NCBI GenBank assembly: GCA_964590315.1
Contig: CAZPVS010000016.1
Location: 1 to 26,181 of the forward strand
DNA length: 26,181 nt
Direction: 5' to 3'
Source of the DNA: JALRHH01 sp964590315
GTDB taxonomy: Bacteria > Patescibacteriota > Saccharimonadia > Saccharimonadales > JALRHH01
Part shown: positions 6,919 to 14,373 of the stretch, piece after piece
Layout: each line of letters opens with the position of its first letter
How positions within the stretch are numbered: position 1 is the stretch's first letter
Notes under the pieces: generated by a model
Told to the model about the DNA's origin: nothing
Databases searched by the model: none
The model's input: the letters and a program-made list of their open reading frames with translations, nothing else
Made by a program: the position numbers and the translations under genes

Positions 6919-7062
6919 TTACGCTTTTTTGCCTGATTCACCACGAGTCGTAAAGACCTTCACCGGTGACTTAGCATTAACGGCACGTGCCAGCTTAATA
7001 AGCAGGTGGCTGCGTCGTGTGCCCGTGCGACGGTGACTAGTACGCTTTTTGGGTTTACCCAT
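6919..7062 (-). CDS. rpmF: Large ribosomal subunit protein bL32, short zinc-free form
   Basis: A 47-residue protein beginning MGKPKKRTSHRRTGTRRSH, which matches the conserved bL32 N-terminus (P-K-x-x-T-S then RRSH). The usual C-terminal zinc ribbon with four cysteines is absent: there is no Cys at all, and it ends GESGKKA. The length is below the usual 56-60 residues. AGGAG lies 9 bases before the ATG and a good promoter is upstream, so it looks like a real single gene. bL32 binds 23S rRNA near the peptide exit region. The identification rests on the N-terminal half only. Confidence 0.82.
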   Translation of the reverse strand: MGKPKKRTSHRRTGTRRSHLLIKLARAVNAKSPVKVFTTRGESGKKA

Positions 7063-7115
7063 ACAAATACACTCCTATCTAGACTATCTAGAATTGATTA
7101 GAAAAATTCTTGTCT

Positions 7116-7144
7116 ATTATAGCGTAAAAAATCATCAAACTCAA
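7116..7144 (-). promoter_or_regulatory. rpmF promoter
   Basis: Minus strand TTGAGT, 17-bp spacer, TATAAT. The -10 is perfect, the -35 is 4 of 6, and it ends 53 bases before the rpmF ATG. Confidence 0.65.
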
Positions 7145-7174
7145 GGTGTAGCGAGAGACAGACTGTTGACGGAA

Positions 7175-9619
7175 TTACACTACCAGACTCACGAGGCGGC
7201 CAGGAACATAGATTGATTTTTTAATAGCTGCGCCATTGATATGATTCTGCACCTTGTCGTCAGCTTGTGCGGCGGCGATAATCTCGTCCTGCGAGGCGGT
7301 CGCTGCGACAGTTATTTGGCTGCGAACCTTACCGTTTACTTGCACGGCCACCGTGAGAGTCTCCTTGATCAGCGCTGATTCATCCCATACTGGCCACGCG
7401 CTGGTGTGTATTGACTCATCGTGCCCGAGTTGCTGCCATAATTCCTCAGTGATATGGGGCGCAAATGGAGCGATAATCTGCAACAATGTCGCAATTACCT
7501 CTGACCATTGTGCCGAACCCAGGGGAATTGTCGTCTTGTGCTTATATAAATCGTTGACACATTCCATGAGGGCCGCAATCGCCGTATTGAAACCCATGTC
7601 ATGGACGTCCGTCGTTACTCGCTTGACCGTCTGATTAATCGTACGCCTAAGTTCCGGGCTCTGCTGTGAGCTTGCCTCGTGCTGCTGTGAGCGCGCGGCG
7701 GTCAAATGTTCCTGTGTTAGCGTCCACACGCGTTGCAAGAATCGATAGCACCCGCCCATGCCTTCTACACTCCAGGCAGCTTCCTGGTTCCATGGACCAA
7801 TGAACAATTCCATAATACGCACTGAATCAGCTCCATAGCCGTCCGCAATAATATCATCTGGTGCAATAACGTTACCCCAGCTCTTGCTCATCTTACGACC
7901 GTCAGGCGCAAGAATCATACCGTGGTTCCGCAAAGTACTAAACGGCTCGTTGAATGTAATTAATCCAGCGTCAAACATCACCTTAGTCCACATGCGGGCA
8001 TACAGCAAATGCATCACCGCATGTTCTGCCCCACCAATATAGTCATCCACAGGCAGCCAGAACGTGGCTTTATCTGCATCAAAAGGGGCGCTATCATTGT
8101 GTGGATCAGCAAAACGAAGGAAATACCAGCTGCTACAGGCAAACCCGTCCATCGTGTCAGTTTCGCGCTGGGCGGGGCCGCCACATGTCGGACAGGTGGT
8201 ATCTACCCAATCGTGCACACTGGCTAGTACCGAGGTACCTTCTCCTGTTGGTTGGTAGCTCTCGACATCTGGCAACACGACGGGCAACTGTTCTTCAGGT
8301 ACTGCCACGGCCCCATGCTCAGGACAATGGATGATAGGGATGGGGGCTCCCCAGTATCGCTGTCGACTAATCAGCCAGTCGCGTATCTTATAGTTAACCT
8401 TTTCTGTTGCAACAGCACGTGCGGCAAGATCAGCCACAATTCGTTCGCGCATTTCTTCTGAACGGATACCGTCATATTGTTGAGAGTTCTTCACAATGCC
8501 CTCTCCACCAAACAGCGTTTCAGCATCGGGATTCTCGTAGACCTCTACTATTGGCAAATCAAATTTCTTAGCAAATGCATAGTCGCGTTCGTCGTGAGCC
8601 GGAACAGCCATGATCGCTCCCGTGCCGTACCCATATAGCACGTAGTCGGCAATCCATATCGGAATCTGCTCATTATTCACCGGATTGACCGCGTAAGCGC
8701 CAGTAAAGACTCCTGTTTTTTCACGATCTGTTTCCTGACGCTCTACGTCACTCTTTGTTTGAGCCTGCCGGACATATTCCTCTACTGACTGACGCTGTAC
8801 TGTAGTGGTGATGTCTTGCACTAGGGGATGCTCAGGAGCCATGACCATGAATGTTGCACCATATAAGGTATCAGGACGAGTGGTAAAGACCTTAACTTTT
8901 GCCTCGTGATCAACAAGTGCAAAATCAATTTCTGCACCAGTGCTTTTGCCAATCCAATTACGTTGCATTGACTTAATAGCTTCCGACCAATCAAGGTTAT
9001 CAAGATCTGCCACTAAGCGATCAGCATAATCGGTAATCTTAAAGAACCATTGGGTCAGAGGTTTCTTGGTAACACTATTGCCGCATCGCCAACACTTGCC
9101 CGCTTCAACTTGTTCATTTGCTAGGACGGTCTTATCTGTTTCACACCACCACTGCAGGCTTTCCTTTTGGTAAGCTAGGCCTCGTTCAAATAAAAGCTTA
9201 AAAAACCACTGGGTCCATTTGTAATAGCTCGGGTCAGATGAATTGATCTCACGGGACCAGTCATAACTAAAGCCCATTTGTATCAACTGTTGTTTGAATT
9301 TAGTGGTGTTCTCGGCGATTGCCTGTTGTGGGCTAATATTATTTTTAATCGCATAATTCTCTGCAGGCAAGCCAAACGCGTCCCAGCCCATCGGGTGCAT
9401 GACATTGTATCCGGACATTCGATAAAAGCGGGCAAGGGCATCGCCGATAGTGTAGTTACGTACATGTCCGACGTGCATTGCGGCCCCACTTGGGTAGGGG
9501 AAATACTCAAGAATATATTTCTTAGGTTTGCTCGCATCCTCTGAGGCCTGATAAATACCGGACTCGGCCCAGACGTGCTGCCATTTTGGTTCAATTTCTT
9601 TGGGATTATACCTACTCAT
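7175..9619 (-). CDS. leuS: Leucyl-tRNA synthetase
   Basis: Charges tRNA-Leu with leucine and edits misacylated products. Class I signatures are clear: HVGH at residues 49-52 within PYPSGAAMHVGHVRNYT, and KMSKS at 576-580. The CP1 editing domain carries TTRPDTLYGATF and the later ERDYAFAKKF. A zinc-binding pair CWRCG in the N-terminal insertion and a second CPTCGG in the leucine-specific region are kept. The C-terminal domain begins at LTVAVQVNGKVRSQI. The 814-residue length is normal for the bacterial type. Start at ATG 9619; no strong ribosome site. A tRNA-Leu gene lies about 10 kb away. Confidence 0.98.
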   Translation of the reverse strand: MSRYNPKEIEPKWQHVWAESGIYQASEDASKPKKYILEYFPYPSGAAMHVGHVRNYTIGDALARFYRMSGYNVMHPMGWDAFGLPAENYAIKNNISPQQAIAENTTKFKQQLIQMGFSYDWSREINSSDPSYYKWTQWFFKLLFERGLAYQKESLQWWCETDKTVLANEQVEAGKCWRCGNSVTKKPLTQWFFKITDYADRLVADLDNLDWSEAIKSMQRNWIGKSTGAEIDFALVDHEAKVKVFTTRPDTLYGATFMVMAPEHPLVQDITTTVQRQSVEEYVRQAQTKSDVERQETDREKTGVFTGAYAVNPVNNEQIPIWIADYVLYGYGTGAIMAVPAHDERDYAFAKKFDLPIVEVYENPDAETLFGGEGIVKNSQQYDGIRSEEMRERIVADLAARAVATEKVNYKIRDWLISRQRYWGAPIPIIHCPEHGAVAVPEEQLPVVLPDVESYQPTGEGTSVLASVHDWVDTTCPTCGGPAQRETDTMDGFACSSWYFLRFADPHNDSAPFDADKATFWLPVDDYIGGAEHAVMHLLYARMWTKVMFDAGLITFNEPFSTLRNHGMILAPDGRKMSKSWGNVIAPDDIIADGYGADSVRIMELFIGPWNQEAAWSVEGMGGCYRFLQRVWTLTQEHLTAARSQQHEASSQQSPELRRTINQTVKRVTTDVHDMGFNTAIAALMECVNDLYKHKTTIPLGSAQWSEVIATLLQIIAPFAPHITEELWQQLGHDESIHTSAWPVWDESALIKETLTVAVQVNGKVRSQITVAATASQDEIIAAAQADDKVQNHINGAAIKKSIYVPGRLVSLVV

Positions 9620-9721
9620 ATCCGTACCAGTATACGACTACTCAACAATTACGTCGAGAAGCTGCCACCAAATGCCCCTACTTTTACGCATGAACACCCC
9701 GAACTTCCCAAGCACAAGGGA

Positions 9722-10990
9722 CTACTGAGCAAAATTGCTGGCTTTTTTCTTCATCCAAGTTTCACTTTGGCGGACTAGCTTACTACTATCTGCTGGATTG
9801 GCTAGTATCAGCTTAATAGCCTCTTCTGCATACACCCCATTTTGTGAACCCTTGGCCAGTATAACCGTTCCCTCAACGATAATTTCCTGTAGTCTGCGCC
9901 CTGCTTCATATGGAGTGTTACAACGGGTGACAATACACCCCTTTTCCTCTGCCACAGCTGCCGTGTGAAGATTTGCATCTGGGCCCAGGGTAATGACTTC
10001 GTTGAGCTGTGCAGGGTCGCACCACGCGCCGATTTCACGATGGGCAGCTTCAGAAAATGGCCCCAGTTCATTCATATTGCCCAACAGCGCAATCTTTTGT
10101 GGTGCCGCAATCCGATAGAGGGTCTCTAGCGCTGCTTTTACGGCCTCAGGGCTGGCATTATAGGTATCATCAATGATGACCGAACCATTAACACCTTCTA
10201 ACCTCTGCATCCGTCCAGCGACCGGCAAGACATGCTCAAGCCCTTGTATAATCTCGTGCGGGGTAAAGCCAAAAATATCCGCCACCGCAACGGCAGCCGT
10301 CAGAGAATACAGGTGCGGTTCTGATATACCGGTATGTGTCGCTTGGAGCAATACGTGGCCTTGCTTATCAAGCTCAAATGAAACACCATCAGCCTGAAAT
10401 GCAAACCTGCTGATTGTGTAATCTGCCGGCTCACGCAGGGAATACGTGTGGCCTTCTGGAATGAGCTGGGCGTATTCCTTCGCTACCAAATCAGTGTTTA
10501 TAAGGAGTTGCTCACTATACTGCATAATTGATAGTTCTTCTTTTGCCACTGCATCCAGATCGGCAAAATATTCCATATGTTCAGGAGCTATCGCGGTTAC
10601 CACAGCCAGATCGGCATGTAAATAACGCTTAAAGGCCGCAATTTGTCCCGGTCCATCTGTGCCTACCTCTACCACCACAACATCATAAGGGTATGGTCGA
10701 TGGATTTGTTGTTCACACTTAAATAATACGGTTGCCCAGGCTAATGGATTAAATAGGTTCGGCATAGACTGGCCAAAGAATACCAACGGTACACTCACTA
10801 AGTCGTTATAGTTACCTTCCTGGAAGCGTACGCGGAGTTTACTGCCCAGAACCTGGGCAATCGCGAACTTGGTGCTCGTCTTGCCAATACTCCCCGCGAC
10901 CGCCACAGTTGCAAAACGATGCTTTCGCCGTAAACGACGAACTTGCCAACCGAGTATCAAGACAATGAGTGATCGAGCAATCTGCTTCAT
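9722..10990 (-). CDS. MurF-like Mur ligase lacking the N-terminal UDP-binding domain
   Basis: The central ATPase and C-terminal domains are those of MurF, the ligase that adds D-Ala-D-Ala to UDP-MurNAc-tripeptide. Visible are the P-loop GSIGKTST (33-40), EVGTDGPGQIAAF, the AGRMQRLEGVNGSVIIDDTYNASPEA block and LLGNMNELGPFSEAAHREIG. In ordinary MurF the P-loop is near residue 110 after a UDP-binding domain. Here it is preceded only by a 26-residue segment, hydrophobic then basic (ARSLIVLILGWQVRRLRRKHR), which could anchor the protein to the membrane. It may act on a lipid-linked or different substrate; MurT-like ligases are an alternative. It follows the upstream membrane protein gene by 16 bases, probably in one operon. 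Confidence 0.75.
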   Translation of the reverse strand: MKQIARSLIVLILGWQVRRLRRKHRFATVAVAGSIGKTSTKFAIAQVLGSKLRVRFQEGNYNDLVSVPLVFFGQSMPNLFNPLAWATVLFKCEQQIHRPYPYDVVVVEVGTDGPGQIAAFKRYLHADLAVVTAIAPEHMEYFADLDAVAKEELSIMQYSEQLLINTDLVAKEYAQLIPEGHTYSLREPADYTISRFAFQADGVSFELDKQGHVLLQATHTGISEPHLYSLTAAVAVADIFGFTPHEIIQGLEHVLPVAGRMQRLEGVNGSVIIDDTYNASPEAVKAALETLYRIAAPQKIALLGNMNELGPFSEAAHREIGAWCDPAQLNEVITLGPDANLHTAAVAEEKGCIVTRCNTPYEAGRRLQEIIVEGTVILAKGSQNGVYAEEAIKLILANPADSSKLVRQSETWMKKKASNFAQ

Positions 10991-11006
10991 AAATGTACCG
11001 GCAACG

Positions 11007-12395
11007 CTACTGTGTCAATGTTTGGAGTGGATTACCCGTATTTGCGCCTAAGACACCACCATAAAGTGGAGCAATCTCGCCTACTAATTCAAGGACTGAC
11101 TTGGCATCTGCCGGCTTCTCTATAGTGACAGGCTTGTTGAAATCATAGAGTGCAACTCGAGCATCGTATTTCGTTCCATCTTGTTCAAATGAAGTAGCCA
11201 GCTGTGTGATATATCGCTCTGACTTGCCCACCCACATATCCAGTGGATACTTGCTAAAGTCGACTTTGCCAATCTCATCAATACTCTCTTGTTCGAGCTT
11301 CAACGATTCAATATTTGCGTTTTTCACCTCAGTCAAAAAGCTTTTGAGTGCATCACGATTAACGGAGGCCTGGACATGGTAACTTGATACGCCGTGGATA
11401 TCTTGATCATCCAGTCGCTTGTTGATAGTGAGGAACTGATGTTTTTTGTATATCTCACCGACTTTTGCGGCATCCTCAGAAGATACGCCGTTGGTCATAC
11501 TGACATCCAATCCACCGCCCATTTGCTTGAGCAAGCTGTCATCGATGGTGTACCACTGGTTATTTATACTTGCGATAAGTGGCGCGAACTGTGTCATCAT
11601 TGCCTGTGTTTCAGCATCAGCTGCTTGACCAGCGTAGGCGGCTAGAATCTTATCCAACCCATCGAGGCCGGTCAGCCTGAGATACAATGTCTTACTATCA
11701 AGTGAGCGAATATCTAGCCCAAGCTTTGTTACAACCGTGTTGGCACCAACCTTTAGCTCAACCCCAGCTGGCTCAGACGTTGCACCCTCAAAAGTCACGG
11801 AAGATAAAGATTTACTCACCTCACCACCAGTTAGTTTCACTTCACCTTCAAATTTATTAGAGTTCATTTTTTCTTGATTGATGGTGTTGGCTAATGCCTC
11901 TTGCGCGATACGCTGCGGCTGGTTTGGGACGACCAAACCGTAATAGGCAGCAGCACTGCCGCCTGCCAAAACCAATAAGACGAGGACAATAACCGCAATA
12001 AGGGTCAATTTCTTTTTCTTAGATACGGGTGCTTTGGCTGTCACGCTCGCTGCAACCGGTGTAACCACTCCACCAATAACGGAAGCTGTGTTGTTGGATG
12101 TTGGTTGGGCCGGCTGTGGCTCGAAACTAGGTGACGGAACAGTATCCGCTTCAGGTGCCGGCTCGGTTGCATCAGCAATCGTATCTGTTGGCTGTTCTCC
12201 CAAAGAGTCCAGTGATGACGGTGCTGGTGGGGTTTCTTCAGGTGTCTGTGATTCAGTGATTGGCGCTGTCTGATCTACAGTTGGCACCTCGGGTGCACCT
12301 TCTATAGGCTGTTGATTGCCAGTGGGGGGTGTTGTATTCATCTGTTCGTCTGAAACACCAGCATTATTTGACGGAGTAGTGTCTTTAGGTTCCAT
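11007..12395 (-). CDS. Membrane-anchored protein with long disordered N-terminus
   Basis: Not recognised. Residues 1 to about 125 are low-complexity Pro/Thr/Glu/Ser (PPTGNQQPIEGAPEVPT and similar), then KKKK leads into a single transmembrane helix at about 130-155 (LIAVIVLVLLVLAGGSAAAYYGLVV). The external part of about 300 residues is rich in beta-type sequence such as NKFEGEVKLTGGEV and LYLRLTGLDGLDKI. It faintly resembles LppX/LprG-type lipid-carrier folds, but this is not strong enough to name. The disordered N-terminus would lie in the cytoplasm. AAGGAGGG sits 5 bases before the ATG, the strongest ribosome site in the window. First gene before the MurF-like ligase. Confidence 0.75.
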   Translation of the reverse strand: MEPKDTTPSNNAGVSDEQMNTTPPTGNQQPIEGAPEVPTVDQTAPITESQTPEETPPAPSSLDSLGEQPTDTIADATEPAPEADTVPSPSFEPQPAQPTSNNTASVIGGVVTPVAASVTAKAPVSKKKKLTLIAVIVLVLLVLAGGSAAAYYGLVVPNQPQRIAQEALANTINQEKMNSNKFEGEVKLTGGEVSKSLSSVTFEGATSEPAGVELKVGANTVVTKLGLDIRSLDSKTLYLRLTGLDGLDKILAAYAGQAADAETQAMMTQFAPLIASINNQWYTIDDSLLKQMGGGLDVSMTNGVSSEDAAKVGEIYKKHQFLTINKRLDDQDIHGVSSYHVQASVNRDALKSFLTEVKNANIESLKLEQESIDEIGKVDFSKYPLDMWVGKSERYITQLATSFEQDGTKYDARVALYDFNKPVTIEKPADAKSVLELVGEIAPLYGGVLGANTGNPLQTLTQ

Positions 12396-12433
12396 GAACC
12401 CTCCTTAGAAATGATTTAACAAAACTGCTTGTG

Positions 12434-12439
12434 ATTATA
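12434..12439 (-). promoter_or_regulatory. Extended -10 of the 462-residue membrane protein gene
   Basis: Minus strand TGTTATAAT, with TATAAT ending 38 bases before the ATG at 12395. No good -35. It lies just after the stop of the upstream gene. Confidence 0.5.
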
Positions 12440-12464
12440 ACAGTAAAGAACCAGATGAAATAAT

Positions 12465-13403
12465 TTACCGTACTGACTGAAGTCGTGTCTGCAGTTCGTC
12501 AACTGGTATTGTGTCAGCATCAGCCGGTGGTGATTGCAGTGGGAGTTTCAGATTGCGACCACTCACGATTTCATTCTTACTCCCTTGAGACTGCTGAATT
12601 TCTACAATCTGATGAGACCATGCGTCCACAGAGACCGAGAAATTCAACTTTTGCGCAGATGCATAATCTTCAGGATTAATATCATCGAGGTGGTTCAGTC
12701 CTTCAGCCTGAGCAAATGCCTTAAGGGCAGAGATGTAGCCTACAGGGCTCAGCGTCACTTGCATTTCATACGTCGCGCGGCCAAAGGGCAACTGACGTTT
12801 TGTCCTCATGATCTCGTAGGTGTACGCTCCCTTATCCTTCATGATACTGATAATCTGGCGGCGTTCCGCTGCATCAAGATTCCCCACAGGGATGACACCA
12901 AGTACCGACTGGTTATAAAGCTGTCCGGTAGTAACTCCGGGCTGATCAACCTCCGTTTTACCCCATATGTTCAGAACACTCGAAAAATCAAGCGCCTTTC
13001 CATCACCGCCTTTTTGGGCGGTGGTGATGGCAGTGTACCGCACAAAGTCATGCGTGGGCGTGCCAATATTTTCAGTAACCGCAACTGCCGAATCGACACC
13101 CGTTTGCTCAAATATTGTCTCCGAGTTTACTACCTGCTGAGGTGTTGTCTGGACACGAATAATTTGATCGACACTCTGAGAACCATTCTTCTGATAGTTA
13201 TGGCGTGTAAAAGCGTGCGTCTGCATGCTGTTGTCTACCATACCCCAGAATACGCGATCAGCATCAGTACTGCTGTGGTACTGCCATAAACCGTATGTGC
13301 CAAGGAGCACTAAGACGGCGAGTCCGGTAATAAACTTAACCGATGCCAAAGTGTTTGTTAATTTTTTTGCTTTTGTCGTAAGTCCCTCAAGTCGTTTCTT
13401 CAT
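12465..13403 (-). CDS. Single-pass membrane-anchored protein of unknown function
   Basis: Not recognised. The 312-residue protein has a basic head (MKKRLEGLTTKAKK), one transmembrane helix at about residues 23-42 (VKFITGLAVLVLLGTYGLWQ), and an exported domain of about 265 residues with no Cys and no lipobox. The overall plan matches the next gene downstream (anchor plus a large external domain), so the two may serve the same surface process, but no clear repeated motif links them. Start ATG at 13403, with AAGG about 14 bases upstream. It has its own promoter candidate next to the tRNA-Ala terminator. Confidence 0.72.
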   Translation of the reverse strand: MKKRLEGLTTKAKKLTNTLASVKFITGLAVLVLLGTYGLWQYHSSTDADRVFWGMVDNSMQTHAFTRHNYQKNGSQSVDQIIRVQTTPQQVVNSETIFEQTGVDSAVAVTENIGTPTHDFVRYTAITTAQKGGDGKALDFSSVLNIWGKTEVDQPGVTTGQLYNQSVLGVIPVGNLDAAERRQIISIMKDKGAYTYEIMRTKRQLPFGRATYEMQVTLSPVGYISALKAFAQAEGLNHLDDINPEDYASAQKLNFSVSVDAWSHQIVEIQQSQGSKNEIVSGRNLKLPLQSPPADADTIPVDELQTRLQSVR

Positions 13404-13409
13404 ACAGTT

Positions 13410-13438
13410 ATTAAACCTTATTCACGAAATTACTGCAA
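13410..13438 (-). promoter_or_regulatory. Promoter candidate of the 312-residue membrane protein gene
   Basis: Minus strand TTGCAG, 17-bp spacer, TTTAAT (5 of 6), ending 6 bases before the ATG at 13403. If used, the message would be nearly leaderless. Confidence 0.4.
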
Positions 13439-13450
13439 TTTATCTACGTA

Positions 13451-13480
13451 AAAAGACCCGAAGCACGCTTCAGGTCTTTT
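13451..13480 (-). terminator. Intrinsic terminator after tRNA-Ala
   Basis: AAAAGACC pairs with GGTCTTTT, with GAAGC/GCTTC inside, starting 3 bases after the tRNA CCA end. It gives a T run on either strand. Confidence 0.85.
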
Positions 13481-13483
13481 ATG

Positions 13484-13560
13484 TGGTGGAGCATAGGAGA
13501 TTCGAACTCCTGACCTCCTGCATGCCATGCAGGCGCGCTAGCCAACTGCGCCAATGCCCC
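13484..13560 (-). tRNA. tRNA-Ala (anticodon GGC)
   Basis: A full cloverleaf with the 3' CCA encoded, 77 bases. The acceptor stem GGGGCAT/ATGCTCC contains the G3-U70 wobble pair that marks alanine tRNAs. The anticodon loop is ATGGCAT (GGC) and the T arm AGGAGTTCGAATCTCCT is canonical. It reads GCC and GCU codons. Confidence 0.97.
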
Positions 13561-13601
13561 ATATTACGAATGATAATTGTACTGTACCTGACAATTTTTA
13601 T

Positions 13602-14102
13602 CTAGTGGTGATGCGTGTGCTCATGATCGGCTTCCATATCTTCGGTAGGGTGATCATGGTGAGAGTGAACGACTGCATGCCCTTTACCCCGTGCTATCAT
13701 CCAGTAATTAACTGGCACCGTCACCACAAAGGCAACCACCAAGGCAATGGCAAGGCTTATCCAGAAAAACGGCTCATCTAAGCCCGCGTGGAGCGCACCA
13801 GGAATCAGCAACTATACTGCATTATCAATGATTTCCATACTGGTGATGGATACTGAGTCAGCTACCAATGCGGTTCGGAAAGCAGGACGAACACCCATCT
13901 TTGATATCAGTGGGAAGAACGTAAACGAATAGCCGAATAGAAACGCCAATATGATGGCGAGTGCCATGGTTGCACCATTGCTCCACGCAAGCGCCGTGCC
14001 AATCACCATACCGAGTACTTCACCAATTCCACAACCAATAAGACAGTGTGTCGTGGCCATAATAGCCATTTTTCGCGTGTATTGATCTGCGAGCATATCC
14101 AT
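13602..14102 (-). pseudogene. DUF4396 membrane protein interrupted by in-frame TAG
   Basis: Two adjacent reading frames in the same phase make one DUF4396 protein separated by a single TAG codon (13812-13814). The upstream part has THCLIGCGIGEVLGMVIG, FGYSFTFFPL and SITSMEIIDNAV. The part after the stop continues LLIPGALHAGLDEPFFW, PVNYWMIARGKGHAV and a His-rich tail (HSHHDH, HEHTHHH) that could bind metal. Together about 165 residues with several transmembrane helices. DUF4396 function is unknown; it is often found with metal-handling genes. TAG is a true stop elsewhere here (sodN, ndh), so recoding is unlikely. A recent nonsense mutation, a read error or readthrough are the options. Start ATG at 14102 is uncertain because no ribosome site is clear. 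Confidence 0.8.
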
Positions 14103-14120
14103 AGTATATGCAAAAATATA

Positions 14121-14228
14121 CCGCCCGTGAAGGGTGGTAGTTCGTGCGCTTCCTTGCACGAGACAAGCCTCCGGTTTTTCTCAGGGCTATAAAACAAAAC
14201 CACCCGTGAAGGGTGGTAGTTCGTGCGC
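14121..14228. repeat. Two copies of a 29-bp hairpin repeat
   Basis: Bases 14121-14149 and 14200-14228 are identical except for one base. Each contains an ACC(A/G)CCC/GGGTGGT hairpin followed by AGTTCGTGCGC. They lie between the DUF4396 gene and ligA; further stems occur around them (TCGTGC/GCACGA at 14141-14161, GCGCC/GGCGC near 14281-14298). The remainder of 14229-14373 has no gene. Confidence 0.75.
14191..14217 (-). terminator. Intrinsic terminator downstream of ligA
   Basis: On the minus strand ACCACCC, loop TTCAC, GGGTGGT is followed by TTTGTTTT. It lies within the second copy of the hairpin repeat and would end the lemA-htpX-ligA transcript. Confidence 0.7.
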
Positions 14229-14373
14229 GCCCACCCTGCGGCGGGTAGACCATTTTTTGTTTTAAAATGTTTGTTTCACGCGCCGCTTTATGGCGCACGA
14301 TTACCTTAAGCATAAATGTTTTTAGATTCTTGTCAAGATAGCACCTGTCGCATTCACACGCTCTATCCAGGCA

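Noticed and set aside
5042..9619. UGA read as glycine (code 25)
   Set aside because: TGA ends nusB and sodX at natural family lengths and no gene needs UGA as glycine.
12534..13289. Plus-strand reading frame of 251 codons
   Set aside because: Antisense to the membrane-anchored 312-residue gene; composition is unlike a real protein (Arg/Ser/Leu-rich) and no start signal exists.
13812..13814. TAG recoded as a sense codon in this genome
   Set aside because: TAG ends ndh, sodN, the DUF2975 gene and the gene at 19352, so it works as a normal stop here.
14121..14228. CRISPR array
   Set aside because: Only two repeat copies, the spacing is a unique 50 bp containing hairpins, and no cas gene is near.
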